From Homoserinibacter sp. GY 40078 (GTDB lineage Bacteria > Actinomycetota > Actinomycetes > Actinomycetales > Microbacteriaceae), in contig NZ_VRTZ01000002.1 in the NCBI RefSeq assembly GCF_008017545.1, positions 620,001-684,000 on the forward strand: DNA of 64,000 nt. The letters are read 5' to 3'. Both the position numbers and the translations under genes were made by a program. Below are positions 29,228-37,496 of this stretch, in pieces. Under the pieces are notes generated by a model. That model made no database searches and was not told the DNA's origin. It was given only the letters and a program-made list of their open reading frames with translations. How positions within the stretch are numbered: position 1 is the first letter of the stretch; each line of letters opens with the position of its first letter.

Positions 29228-30127
29228 TCAGCGCCCGGGCGCTTCGCCGGGCTCCGCTCCCGTCGCGATCGGCACGCGGACGGCGCTGCCCCACTCGGTC
29301 CACGAGCCGTCGTAGTTGCGGACGCCCTCGAAGCCGAGAAGATGCGTGAGGACGAACCAGGTGTGGCTCGAGCGCTCACCGATCCGGCAGTAGGCGATGA
29401 CGCTGTCACCTTCGCGGAGACCGGCTCCGTCGCGGTAGATCCCATCGAGCTCAGCGCGCGACTTGAAGGTGCCGTCCTCTGCGACCGCCTTGGCCCACGG
29501 CACGCTCTGCGCCGACGGGATGTGGCCGCCGCGCAGCGCGCCCTCCTCCGGATAGGCGGGCATGTGCGTGCGCTCGCCCGTGTACTCCTCCGGGGAGCGC
29601 ACGTCGATCAGCGGGTTGCCGAAGTGTGCGAGCACGTCCTCCTTGAAGGCCCGGACGGCGCTGTCGTTGCGCTCCACGACCGGGTACTCGGTCGCCGGAC
29701 GACTCGTCGCATCGGTCGTGTAAGCGCGGCCCTCGGCCTCCCACTTCGCGCGCCCGCCGTCGAGCAGACGCACGTCGGGGTGCCCGAAGAGAGTGAACAC
29801 CCAGAGCGCGTATGCCGCCCACCAGTTGTTCTTGTCGCCGTAGATGACGACCGTGTCGTCCCGTGAAATGCCCTTCGCCGACAGCAGAGCCGCGAAGCCC
29901 TCGCCGTCCAGGTAGTCGCGCACGACCGGGTCGTTCAGCTCGGTGTGCCAGTCGATCTTGACCGCGCCGTCGATATGCCCGGTCTCGTAGAGCAGTACGT
30001 CCTCGTCGGACTCCACCACCACGAGCCCCTCCTCGCCCAGGTGCTCGGCGAGCCACTCGGAGCTGACGAGTCGCTCCGGATGCGCGAATGCGCTGAAGGT
30101 GGGGTTCGGATCGGGGGCAACCGACAT
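29228..30127 (-). CDS. Two-domain sulfurtransferase (rhodanese / 3-mercaptopyruvate sulfurtransferase type)
   Basis: Encodes 299 residues, two rhodanese domains in tandem. The first (about 20-135) lacks a catalytic Cys (V-I-Y-G-D-K-N-N at the loop), as usual. The second has Cys in [10 protein letters not shown], the CxxxxR active-site loop. It moves sulfane sulfur from thiosulfate or 3-mercaptopyruvate to acceptors. C-R-I-G-E-R resembles the thiosulfate-preferring CRxGxR type more than the CGSGVT mercaptopyruvate type. ATG 30127 follows AAGGAG; the frame is open further upstream without support. Confidence 0.9.
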   Translation of the reverse strand: MSVAPDPNPTFSAFAHPERLVSSEWLAEHLGEEGLVVVESDEDVLLYETGHIDGAVKIDWHTELNDPVVRDYLDGEGFAALLSAKGISRDDTVVIYGDKNNWWAAYALWVFTLFGHPDVRLLDGGRAKWEAEGRAYTTDATSRPATEYPVVERNDSAVRAFKEDVLAHFGNPLIDVRSPEEYTGERTHMPAYPEEGALRGGHIPSAQSVPWAKAVAEDGTFKSRAELDGIYRDGAGLREGDSVIAYCRIGERSSHTWFVLTHLLGFEGVRNYDGSWTEWGSAVRVPIATGAEPGEAPGR

Positions 30128-30261
30128 GTGCTGAATCTCCTTGCGAGTAGGCTTGGTGCTCGTCCAAGGGTAGGCAGTCGGCGCCGGAAAGCGCAGGCGA
30201 ATCCGTAAGAGAACGACACACGCCACCCGATTCAGGCGCTCATCTCGACCGGAAGACCCGC

Positions 30262-31275
30262 ATGCCGCATCCGACCCCCGTGTCGCTTCTCACTCGTGCT
30301 CCGGAGATGACGGGCGCGGAGATGGCGGCGTCGCTCGTCCCCCCGCGGCAGTTCGCCGGGGCCACCCTCGAGAGCTATCGACCCGATCCGGACTTCCCTT
30401 CGCAGACGGAGGCCGTCGAGCGTGTGCGTGCGTTCGCAGAGGCCATGCGCGGCGGGGGCGGCGGGGGGCGCGGCCTTTTCGGTCGCCGGAAGTCGCCGGA
30501 GACGAAGGCCGGCATCTACCTGGACGGCGGCTTCGGCGTCGGCAAGACCCACCTTCTCGCGGCCCTCTGGCACCTCGCGCCCGGCCGCACGTACTTCGGC
30601 ACGTTCATCGAGTACACGGCTCTCGTCGGCGCACTCGGCTACGCGCAGGCGGTCGAACTGCTCCGGGGGTCGACCTTCGTCGCGATCGACGAATTCGAGC
30701 TCGACGATCCGGGCGACACGATGGTGATGACACGACTGCTCGGCGAGCTCGCGTCCACCGGTACCCGGATCGCCGCCACCTCGAACACCCCGCCGAACGC
30801 TCTGGGGGAGGGGCGCTTCGCCGCCGCTGACTTCCTCCGGGAGATCCAGGCGCTCTCGGATCGCTTCGAGATCCTTCGAATCGATGGGCTCGACTACCGC
30901 CGCCGCGACGTGGAAGGGCACGCGGTCGTCACAGACGACGCGGACCTCGAGACGAAGCTGTCGATCGTCGAGGGCGAGACGGCCCTCGACGACTTCGACG
31001 GACTGCTGCGCCATCTCGCGAAGGTGCACCCGTCGCGATACATCCGCATCGTCGAGGGCCTCGCCGCCGTCGGATTGCGCGGAGTGCATACTCTGACGGA
31101 TCAGGCCGACGCACTTCGGTTCGTCGCCTTCATCGACAGGCTGTACGACGAGCAGGTGCGCGTGGTCGCATCCGGAACTCCCCTGGATGAGGTGTTCGGC
31201 GACGAGATGCTCGCAGGCGGCTATCGCAAGAAGTATCTGCGGGCGGTGTCGCGCCTCATCGCGCTCACGAACTGA
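30262..31275 (+). CDS. zapE: Cell division protein ZapE / AFG1-like ATPase
   Basis: Encodes 337 residues. Walker A is G-G-F-G-V-G-K-T-H near residue 91 and Walker B is [10 protein letters not shown] near residue 140, followed by sensor T-S-N-T-P-P-N. A glycine-rich stretch near residues 60-68 precedes the P-loop. In E. coli ZapE binds FtsZ late in division; the AFG1 family also links to proteostasis. ATG with GGAAG upstream. Divergent from the sulfurtransferase; its 3' end overlaps nhaA by 11 bp on the opposite strand. Confidence 0.88.
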   Translation: MPHPTPVSLLTRAPEMTGAEMAASLVPPRQFAGATLESYRPDPDFPSQTEAVERVRAFAEAMRGGGGGGRGLFGRRKSPETKAGIYLDGGFGVGKTHLLAALWHLAPGRTYFGTFIEYTALVGALGYAQAVELLRGSTFVAIDEFELDDPGDTMVMTRLLGELASTGTRIAATSNTPPNALGEGRFAAADFLREIQALSDRFEILRIDGLDYRRRDVEGHAVVTDDADLETKLSIVEGETALDDFDGLLRHLAKVHPSRYIRIVEGLAAVGLRGVHTLTDQADALRFVAFIDRLYDEQVRVVASGTPLDEVFGDEMLAGGYRKKYLRAVSRLIALTN

Positions 31276-32407
31276 AGCGCGACCGGCGCGCGACCGTGGC
31301 GGTGGTCACTCCACCGACGACGAGCGCCACCAGCGAACCCGCGAGCACCGCGAGCGTGGCCGAGGCCACGAGTGTCTCGTCACCTCGGAACGCGAGTTCG
31401 GCCATCAGCAACGAAATCGTGAAGCCGACCCCTCCGAGGGTTGCGACGACGAGGATCTCCGGCAGTCTCAACGCCGCGCGGCGCTCGGATGCAGGCACCA
31501 GTTGGCGAGCGATCAGGCCGCCGGCGGAGATGCCGATGAGCTTCCCCGCGGGGAGCGCGATGAAGACCCCCCAGAAGAGCGGGCCGAGACCGCCGTCGCG
31601 GATCTCCGGCACGACCACCATTGAGGCGCTCAGCGCGAACAGGGGCAGGACGAGACCATTCACCCAGGGTTCCAGGGCGTGCCGGAGGCGCTCGCCCGGC
31701 TTCGACGCGAAGACGAGGCCCAGCGCGACGCCGGCGATCGTCGCATGCACACCGGATGAGAACACCAGCACCCAGGTCGCCACACCGAGCACGATCAGGA
31801 CAGCGGTGCGCACTCCCGCGGGCCACGTGCTTCGGGCGGAAATCCATCCGAACGCGGCGATGAGTGGGACGGCGACGAGAAGGGGGATGGGGGCAAGCTC
31901 GCGCGTGAAGAACGCCGCGATGATCGCGATGGCGATCAGGTCGTCGAGTACCGCGAGTGCCAGAAGGAACGCGCGAACGCGTCGCGGCAGCCCACGGCCG
32001 AGGAGCGCTAGCACACCCAGGGCGAAGGCGATGTCCGTCGCGGTCGGGATCGGCCATCCGACCAGTTCGGTGGGATCGCGAACGAGCACCAGGAAGAGAA
32101 GCGCGGGCACGATCACGCCGCCCGTCGCGGCGACGGCGGGCGCGAGTGCCTTCCGGGGACTGTCGAGCTCGCCGTGCGTCAGTTCGTGACGGAGTTCGAT
32201 CGCGACCACGAAGAAGAAGAGGGCGAGCAGGCCGTCGGCGATCCAGTGGCCGAGGGAGAGGTCGAGGATCGACACCCCGGTGTCGGGGTGCGCGTCGCGC
32301 ACACCCACGACGGCGGTGCCGATGGGCGAGTTGGCGATCACGAGACCCGCGACGGCGGCGAGGGCAAGAACAACAGCGGCGGCTCGCTCGGAGCGGAAGA
32401 TCGTCAC
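31265..32407 (-). CDS. nhaA: Na+/H+ antiporter NhaA
   Basis: Encodes 380 residues with 11-12 hydrophobic helices, usual for NhaA. The ion-binding Asp pair is visible in L-A-V-L-D-D-L-I-A-I, and the unwound helix motif in T-A-T-D-I-A-F-A-L-G-V. Exports Na+ in exchange for protons, controlling pH and salt. GTG start; no strong ribosome site or promoter seen. Shares its upstream 220 bp with the divergent amt gene. Confidence 0.93.
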   Translation of the reverse strand: MTIFRSERAAAVVLALAAVAGLVIANSPIGTAVVGVRDAHPDTGVSILDLSLGHWIADGLLALFFFVVAIELRHELTHGELDSPRKALAPAVAATGGVIVPALLFLVLVRDPTELVGWPIPTATDIAFALGVLALLGRGLPRRVRAFLLALAVLDDLIAIAIIAAFFTRELAPIPLLVAVPLIAAFGWISARSTWPAGVRTAVLIVLGVATWVLVFSSGVHATIAGVALGLVFASKPGERLRHALEPWVNGLVLPLFALSASMVVVPEIRDGGLGPLFWGVFIALPAGKLIGISAGGLIARQLVPASERRAALRLPEILVVATLGGVGFTISLLMAELAFRGDETLVASATLAVLAGSLVALVVGGVTTATVARRSRFSS

Positions 32408-32451
32408 GGCACCACTCTTGCATGGTCAGTGGGGCTGATTCTCGGTCAAGT

Positions 32452-32509
32452 GTGAGGCCGACGAAACGTGATGTTTACATTCGCGGTGGGGCCGTAACAC
32501 TGGCGAAAC
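32452..32509 (+). promoter_or_regulatory. Two GlnR-type boxes upstream of amt
   Basis: Box 2, GTAAC-n6-GAAAC (32494-32498 and 32505-32509), matches the actinobacterial GlnR consensus GTnAC-n6-GaAAC exactly. Box 1, GTGAG-n6-GAAAC (32452-32456 and 32463-32467), has one mismatch and is followed at the proper spacing by TTTAC (32474-32478). The two GAAAC halves are 42 bp apart, about four helical turns. GlnR activates nitrogen-uptake genes under nitrogen limitation in Streptomyces and mycobacteria. No other gene lies in the 223-bp interval 32408-32630. Confidence 0.75.
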
Positions 32510-32630
32510 GTGGTGCGCGCGGAAACGAAACCTCCCCTCCCCAGACTGGGGCGCGTACCCGAGGAGCACGGTCCGTGTGCGATCTGCGCCAAACGGTTCA
32601 CGTGTTCCACACCAATGAGAGAGGCAAGAA

Positions 32631-33890
32631 ATGGATCAGGGCAACACCGCCTTCCTTCTTATCGCCGCCGCACTCGTCCTGCTCATGACTCCGGGCCTGG
32701 CGTTCTTCTACGGAGGACTCGTCAAGGCCAAGAGCGTCATCAGCATGATGATGATGAGCTTCGGCGCCATCGGCTTGATCGCGGTCCTCTGGGCGATCTA
32801 CGGCTACGCGATTGCGTTCCCGGGCGCCGAGGGAACGATCTTCCCCTGGTCGATCGACTCGAGCGCGATCGGCCTGAACAGCCTCCTTGAGGTTCCTGAG
32901 GATGCGGCCTTCCCGCCGCTGGCTTTCGTCGCCTTCCAGGCAACGTTCGCCATCATCACCGTCGCACTGATCTCGGGCGCAATCGCGGACCGTGCGAAGT
33001 TCGGCTCGTGGATGATCTTTGCCGGCATTTGGGCGACTGTCGTGTACTTCCCGGTCGCGAGCTGGGTGTTCAACTTCGGCCTCGCTGAGGACGGATCCTT
33101 CGCCTACGGCGGATGGATCACTCATGGTCTGCAGGAGGCCTTCGGTCTCGGCGTGATCGACTTCGCGGGAGGTACCGCGGTCCACATCAACGCTGGTGCC
33201 GCCGCACTCGCACTCGCTATCGTGCTTGGCCGTCGCGTGGGATTCGCCAAGGGCGCCCACGCCCCGCACAACCCGCCCTTCGTCCTTCTGGGTGCGGGCC
33301 TCCTGTGGTTCGGCTGGTTCGGTTTCAACGCGGGCTCTGAGCTCGCCGCCGATGGCACTGCCGCGCTCGCGTTCGTCAACACGATCATCGCCCCGGCTGC
33401 GGCGCTGCTCGCCTGGCTCGTGGTCGAGAAGATCCGGGACGGCAAGCCGACCTCGATCGGCGCGGCGTCCGGTGCTGTCGCAGGTCTTGTGGCGATCACT
33501 CCGGCGTGTGCATCCCTGGATCCGATCTGGGCGATCGTGCTGGGCCTCGTCGCTGGCGTGCTCTGCGCACTCGCTGTCGACCTGAAGTTCAAGCTCGGAT
33601 TCGATGACTCGCTCGACGTGGTGGGCGTCCACCTCGTCGGCGGCCTCATCGGAACGCTGTACCTCGGATTCTTCGCGAACGGAACCGGCCTCTTCATGGG
33701 TGGTGACGGCACGCAGCTGCTCGTCCAGACCATCGCCGCGTTCTCGGTGATGATCTACTCGTTCGTTCTCGCCTTCCTGATCGGATTCGTGATCGAGAAG
33801 ACGATCGGCTTCCGTGTCAAGAACGAGGACGAGATCGCCGGCATCGACAAGGTCGTGCACGGCGAAGAGGGCTACGTCCTGGCCGAGTAA
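32631..33890 (+). CDS. amt: Ammonium transporter
   Basis: Encodes 419 residues with 11 membrane helices. Pore residues are visible: the twin histidines in D-F-A-G-G-T-A-V-H-I-N and V-V-G-V-H-L-V-G-G, and the conserved W-F-G-W-F-G-F-N-A-G-S. Moves ammonium into the cell. ATG 32631 follows GAGAGG. Upstream lie GlnR-type boxes. Unlike many bacteria there is no glnK after it; instead a hairpin terminator and a diverged Amt-like gene follow. Confidence 0.95.
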   Translation: MDQGNTAFLLIAAALVLLMTPGLAFFYGGLVKAKSVISMMMMSFGAIGLIAVLWAIYGYAIAFPGAEGTIFPWSIDSSAIGLNSLLEVPEDAAFPPLAFVAFQATFAIITVALISGAIADRAKFGSWMIFAGIWATVVYFPVASWVFNFGLAEDGSFAYGGWITHGLQEAFGLGVIDFAGGTAVHINAGAAALALAIVLGRRVGFAKGAHAPHNPPFVLLGAGLLWFGWFGFNAGSELAADGTAALAFVNTIIAPAAALLAWLVVEKIRDGKPTSIGAASGAVAGLVAITPACASLDPIWAIVLGLVAGVLCALAVDLKFKLGFDDSLDVVGVHLVGGLIGTLYLGFFANGTGLFMGGDGTQLLVQTIAAFSVMIYSFVLAFLIGFVIEKTIGFRVKNEDEIAGIDKVVHGEEGYVLAE

Positions 33891-33910
33891 TCGGCTTTCG
33901 CAATCCGACG

Positions 33911-33942
33911 CGGGGCGCCGTCTCATCCGAGGCGGCGCCCCG
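33911..33942 (+). terminator. Strong hairpin terminator after amt
   Basis: A 14-bp stem (C-GGGGCGCCGTCTC at 33911-33924 with GAGGCGGCGCCCC-G at 33929-33942, one G-T pair) closes a four-base ATCC loop. The downstream tract is only moderately T-rich (GTATCGTTGT). It begins 20 bp after the amt stop and separates amt from the Amt-like gene. Confidence 0.8.
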
Positions 33943-33985
33943 TATCGTTGTCCCGCCCCCGTCCCGTGCTCATCCCGGAGCCCGC

Positions 33986-35014
33986 ATGCCCGCTCTCGTG
34001 GTCGTTTCCTACCTCGCCTGCCTGGCGATGGCGGTCGGCGTCGTCCTCATGCTGCGCTCGAGGCTGACGGTCGCACGCGTCACGCGGCTGCTGCTCGCTA
34101 CGGTCGTCGGCGCGGCCGTCTCGACCGGAGCTGCGGCGATGACCGGTGCAGAGAGCCCGGTCTTCCTCCTCGGCGCTGCGGCCGCCGTACTGCCGATCGC
34201 CCTGCTTCTCGACGCTGCATGTGAGGAAGCGGCCCCAGGCGAGCAGCGGGTCGCGTGGGTGTTGATCGCCCTGTGGGCGGCAGTGATCTTCCCCACATCC
34301 GCGATCGTGCCGCTCAAGCTGTTCGCGATGTGTCCGGCGCCCGAGTGCCGCATCGAGGACTTCGGTGGCGCTCTACCCCTTCTGGTGTCGTCCGCCGCGT
34401 CGGTGCTGCTCGCGTGGCGAGTGAGGTTCGCGGAACCCGCCGAGCAGGGCGCGCGCTTCCTCGGAGGTGTGCTGACGTTGTGGTTGTCCACCGCCTGCTG
34501 GCTCGCGAGCCTCGAAGCGGCGATAGACCCGTACACCCCGCGCATCCTGCTGGCGGCGATCGTGTCACCAGTGGGTGGAGCCGCGGCGTGGTTGCTCGTC
34601 GATCTCCTGCGTCAGTCGGGTCGGCACCCGCTTCGTTCGGCGGCGGATGGCGTCATCGCGGGCCTCGTTGCCATCATCCCGGGTGCCGCGACGATCTCGT
34701 TCCCGTGGTCGCTCGCCGTCGGCGCCCTCGCCGGTGGTGCGGCAGCACTCGTCTACGGTTCCCGTCGGACAGCGTCGGGGGGGCGAGCGGCTCACGCGGC
34801 CCTCGTCGTTCTGACCTCGACCGCCATCGGATACCTCGCGCCGGCCGTCTCGGGCGACACGATCGGTCTGGTGTTCTCGGGGAGGATCGCTGCGGTCGTG
34901 CCGCCGGTTGCGGCGTTCGCGGCCGTCACCGCCTTCGGCATCGTCGCGAGTGTGCCCGCATGGATGCTCCGTCGCCGGACGACCGTGGCCACAGACGACG
35001 AAACCCCCGGCTGA
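33986..35014 (+). CDS. Diverged Amt-like polytopic membrane protein
   Basis: Encodes 342 residues with about 9-10 hydrophobic helices. By eye it aligns in order with the adjacent Amt. W-V-L-I-A-L-W-A-A-V-I-F-P matches W-M-I-F-A-G-I-W-A-T-V-V-Y-F-P. E-D-F-G-G-A-L-P-L-L-V matches the helix with the first pore His. V-I-A-G-L-V-A-I-I-P-G-A matches A-V-A-G-L-V-A-I-T-P-A-C. The first twin-His position is Leu here, while a His is kept where the second would lie (R-A-A-H-A-A-L). The W-F-G-W-F-G-F-N motif is lost. It is therefore unlikely to conduct ammonium normally. ATG with GGAG upstream, after the amt terminator. Function unknown. Confidence 0.65.
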   Translation: MPALVVVSYLACLAMAVGVVLMLRSRLTVARVTRLLLATVVGAAVSTGAAAMTGAESPVFLLGAAAAVLPIALLLDAACEEAAPGEQRVAWVLIALWAAVIFPTSAIVPLKLFAMCPAPECRIEDFGGALPLLVSSAASVLLAWRVRFAEPAEQGARFLGGVLTLWLSTACWLASLEAAIDPYTPRILLAAIVSPVGGAAAWLLVDLLRQSGRHPLRSAADGVIAGLVAIIPGAATISFPWSLAVGALAGGAAALVYGSRRTASGGRAAHAALVVLTSTAIGYLAPAVSGDTIGLVFSGRIAAVVPPVAAFAAVTAFGIVASVPAWMLRRRTTVATDDETPG

Positions 35015-35023
35015 CCGGGGGTT
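35002..35023. terminator. Bidirectional hairpin between Amt-like gene and tRNA-Val(CAC)
   Basis: AACCCCCGG (35002-35010) and CCGGGGGTT (35015-35023) form a perfect 9-bp stem with a CTGA loop. The stem overlaps the stop codon of the Amt-like gene and lies 6 bp past the 3' end of the minus-strand tRNA, so it can end both transcripts. Confidence 0.65.
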
Positions 35024-35028
35024 CTCGG

Positions 35029-35101
35029 TGGGCGATACCAGACTCGAACTGATGACCTCTTCCGTGTGAAGGAAGCGCGCTACCAACTGCGCCAATCGCC
35101 C
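35029..35101 (-). tRNA. tRNA-Val(CAC)
   Basis: Read on the minus strand it folds as a full cloverleaf. The acceptor is GGGCGAT/ATCGCCC with discriminator A. The D arm is GCGC...GCGC. The anticodon stem CTTCC/GGAAG carries loop TTCACAC (anticodon CAC, codon GTG). The T arm contains TTCGAGT. The following bases are CCG, so the CCA end is not encoded. Confidence 0.95.
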
Positions 35102-35237
35102 GCGACGACCATCTTGCCACATGCGACGGGGCCCGCCGCGCCACCCGCGCGAAGCGGTGTCACACGCCGTGTGCCGGTTTTGACCTCCGAGCTTCATGGG
35201 CTACAGTCGAAGACGCACGCCCCCGGGCGAGCGAAAT

Positions 35238-35310
35238 GCGGATGTAGCGCAGTTGGTAGCGCATCACCTTGCCAAGGTGAGGGTCGCGAGTTCGAGTCTC
35301 GTCATCCGCT
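35238..35310 (+). tRNA. tRNA-Gly(GCC)
   Basis: Cloverleaf: acceptor GCGGATG/CATCCGC with discriminator T; anticodon stem TCACC/GGTGA with loop TTGCCAA (anticodon GCC, codons GGC/GGT); T loop TTCGAGT. CCA is not encoded. First of three plus-strand tRNAs, probably one transcript. Confidence 0.95.
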
Positions 35311-35362
35311 CGAGTGGAGTCTCACGGTCCACCGGACTTCCGGTCCATTGGGCCGCACACCT

Positions 35363-35433
35363 GGTGGCGTGGCCGAGAGGCGAGGCAGCGGCCTGCAAAG
35401 CCGTCCACACGGGTTCGAATCCCGTCGCCACCT
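35363..35433 (+). tRNA. tRNA-Cys(GCA)
   Basis: Cloverleaf: acceptor GGTGGCG/CGCCACC with discriminator T; anticodon stem GCGGC/GCCGT with loop CTGCAAA (anticodon GCA); T loop TTCGAAT. CCA is not encoded. A short ACCGGA/TCCGGT hairpin (35331-35344) lies between it and tRNA-Gly. Confidence 0.95.
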
Positions 35434-35444
35434 CACTCACCGCA

Positions 35445-35462
35445 CCGAGAGCATGCTCTCGG
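35445..35462. repeat. Perfect 18-bp palindrome between tRNA-Cys and tRNA-Val(GAC)
   Basis: CCGAGAGCATGCTCTCGG is an exact self-complement and would form a 7-bp hairpin with a CATG loop in the RNA, ending 3 nt before tRNA-Val(GAC). It could be a processing signal, an attenuator or a protein site; the sequence alone does not decide. Confidence 0.6.
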
Positions 35463-35465
35463 AGC

Positions 35466-35540
35466 GGGCGATTGGCGCAGCGGTAGCGCGCTTCCCTGAC
35501 ACGGAAGAGGTCACTGGTTCGATCCCAGTATCGCCCACCA
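35466..35540 (+). tRNA. tRNA-Val(GAC)
   Basis: Cloverleaf: acceptor GGGCGAT/ATCGCCC with discriminator A; anticodon stem CTTCC/GGAAG with loop CTGACAC (anticodon GAC, codons GTC/GTT); T loop TTCGATC. The CCA end is encoded (35538-35540), unlike the other three tRNAs here. Acceptor, D-arm and anticodon-stem sequence closely match the inverted tRNA-Val(CAC). Confidence 0.95.
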
Positions 35541-35603
35541 CCAACTGACTGGCACCGGTACGGGGGCCTTGCGCGCTCGCACTCCTGCATTGACCATGAA
35601 CAC

Positions 35604-37496
35604 ATGGCATGGGGGGATGCCGTCCTCGACGATGAGGCCTTCGCGCAGGTTCTCGTGACGACGGGCGCACTGACACCGCAACAGTTGGAATCGGCTCGAG
35701 CGGCGCGTGATTCGTCGCCACGCACTCTCGATGAGGTGCTCGTGGATCTCGGGATGGCCTCGGAGATCGCCGTGCGGCACGCCATGGCTGAGGCCTGGCA
35801 GGTGCCCGCGTTCGACCCCGAGCGCGTGGTCCGGGATCCGGAAGTCCTCCGCGAGTACGCCGACCGGCGGTACCTCCGCGACGGCTGGATGCCCTTGTGC
35901 CGCGAAGACGACGGCACCATCCTGGTGGCGACGGCGTGCGCTCCCACCCCCGCGCTGATCTACCGTCTCGAGAGTGAGCTCGAGGGCCGCGTGCGCCCCA
36001 TCGCGGCGTCGCGGAGCGACCTCAGGCATCTGGCTCTCCTGATGTTCTCCGACGAGATCGCAGACGAGGCGGCGGACGGGCTCTACCGACGCAACCCGTT
36101 GCTCTCAGCACGTCATGTCCTGTGGCGCAGCCAGCGCATCGGACTCGTGCTCATCTGCGCGGTACTCCTCGCCGGGCTGGTGTTCTGGACGGCGCCAACG
36201 GTGACGACCTTGCTGACCGTCTTCGCGGCGCTGTTCCTCGTCGGCACAGGATTCAAGTTCTTCGTGTCGTTGAAGGGAGCACGCTTCGACATCCTCGAAC
36301 GTGTCCCCCTCCGCGCGGTCGCCGCGCTGACCGATGCGGAGCTACCGGTGTACACAGTGCTCGTTCCCGTCTTCCGGGAGGAGAACATCGTGGGGCGGCT
36401 GGTCGAGAACCTTGGCCGGATCGACTACCCGACTCACAAGCTCGAGGTGCTCGTGCTCATCGAGGAGGAGGACACCCTCACCCGCGAGGCGTTCGACCGG
36501 GCGGATCCGCCGCCGAACTTCCGGGTGATCACGATCCCCGCAGGATCCCCTCAGACGAAGCCGCGCGCGTGCAACGTGGGTCTCTTCTTCGCGTCGGGGG
36601 AGTACCTCGTGATCTTCGACGCCGAGGACACCCCCGATCCGGACCAACTCAAGAAGGCGTTCGTCGCGTTCCGGCGCGGGGGCCCGCGCACGGTGTGCAT
36701 CCAGGCCGCACTGAGCTATTTCAACTCCCGCGAAAACGTCCTCACCCGGATGTTCTCCCTCGAGTACAGCTACTGGTTCGACTACATGCTGGCCGGCCTC
36801 GACGCGTGGAATCTGCCCATTCCTCTCGGGGGTACCTCCAATCACTTCCGTACACGCGCGCTGATCGAGCTCGGCGGGTGGGACCCCTACAACGTCACGG
36901 AGGACGCCGACCTGGGGGTCCGCGCGAGCGCCCTCGGCTACCGGGTGGGGGTGATCGACTCCACGACGCTCGAGGAGGCGAACACGTCGGTGCCGAACTT
37001 CATCCGGCAGCGCAGTCGCTGGATCAAGGGATACATGCAGACGTCGCTCGTGCACGCGCGGCAGCCCTTTCGACTCCTCATGCGGATCGGTGCTCGACGC
37101 ACGCTGGCGTTCGCTCTGCTCATCGCCGGTACCCCCGCCATCTTCCTCGCCATGCTTCCGCTGTGCGTGCTTGCGGTGGTGAGTGTGGCGCTGCCCGCCG
37201 CATGGCTGGCAGAGGTGTTTCCGCCGTGGCTGCTCTGGTTGACGCTCGTGAACTTCGTCGTGGGCAACGCGATGATGGTCTACCTGTCGATGATGGGGCC
37301 GTACAAGCGCGGCGCCTTCGCCCTCATCGGGTGGGCCCTGCTCAACCCTCTGTACTGGATCCTCCACTCCGTCGCGGCGTACAAGGCCCTGTGGCAGCTC
37401 ATCACGAAACCGCACTACTGGGAGAAGACCGCGCATGGTCTGAGCCGCGAAGACGTCGCTGAGCACCTTGCCACCGAAGGGGGAGTGTCGCTGTGA
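35604..37496 (+). CDS. Membrane glycosyltransferase (GT2) with N-terminal GspE/MshE-like domain
   Basis: Encodes 630 residues. Residues 12-72 resemble the GSPII_E_N/MshEN fold: two L-x-x-x-G repeats (V-L-V-T-T-G-A-L-T and V-L-V-D-L-G-M-A-S) ending V-P-A-F-D. Two helices follow at about 178-222, then a GT2 domain with Asp339-Ala-Glu-Asp342, G-G-T-S-N-H, Thr432-Glu-Asp434 and Q-R-S-R-W (469-473), the set seen in processive polysaccharide synthases. Four or so C-terminal helices complete a channel-like layout. It probably makes an exopolysaccharide from a nucleotide sugar. The Arg and Gln that bind c-di-GMP in MshEN repeats are not evident. The stop overlaps the next start (GTGA). Confidence 0.82.
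   Translation: MAWGDAVLDDEAFAQVLVTTGALTPQQLESARAARDSSPRTLDEVLVDLGMASEIAVRHAMAEAWQVPAFDPERVVRDPEVLREYADRRYLRDGWMPLCREDDGTILVATACAPTPALIYRLESELEGRVRPIAASRSDLRHLALLMFSDEIADEAADGLYRRNPLLSARHVLWRSQRIGLVLICAVLLAGLVFWTAPTVTTLLTVFAALFLVGTGFKFFVSLKGARFDILERVPLRAVAALTDAELPVYTVLVPVFREENIVGRLVENLGRIDYPTHKLEVLVLIEEEDTLTREAFDRADPPPNFRVITIPAGSPQTKPRACNVGLFFASGEYLVIFDAEDTPDPDQLKKAFVAFRRGGPRTVCIQAALSYFNSRENVLTRMFSLEYSYWFDYMLAGLDAWNLPIPLGGTSNHFRTRALIELGGWDPYNVTEDADLGVRASALGYRVGVIDSTTLEEANTSVPNFIRQRSRWIKGYMQTSLVHARQPFRLLMRIGARRTLAFALLIAGTPAIFLAMLPLCVLAVVSVALPAAWLAEVFPPWLLWLTLVNFVVGNAMMVYLSMMGPYKRGAFALIGWALLNPLYWILHSVAAYKALWQLITKPHYWEKTAHGLSREDVAEHLATEGGVSL

Noticed and set aside
35029-35603. Integrated element or attachment site at the tRNA cluster
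   Set aside because: No integrase, phage gene, transposase or tRNA-end direct repeat seen; the genes after the cluster have similar composition to the rest.
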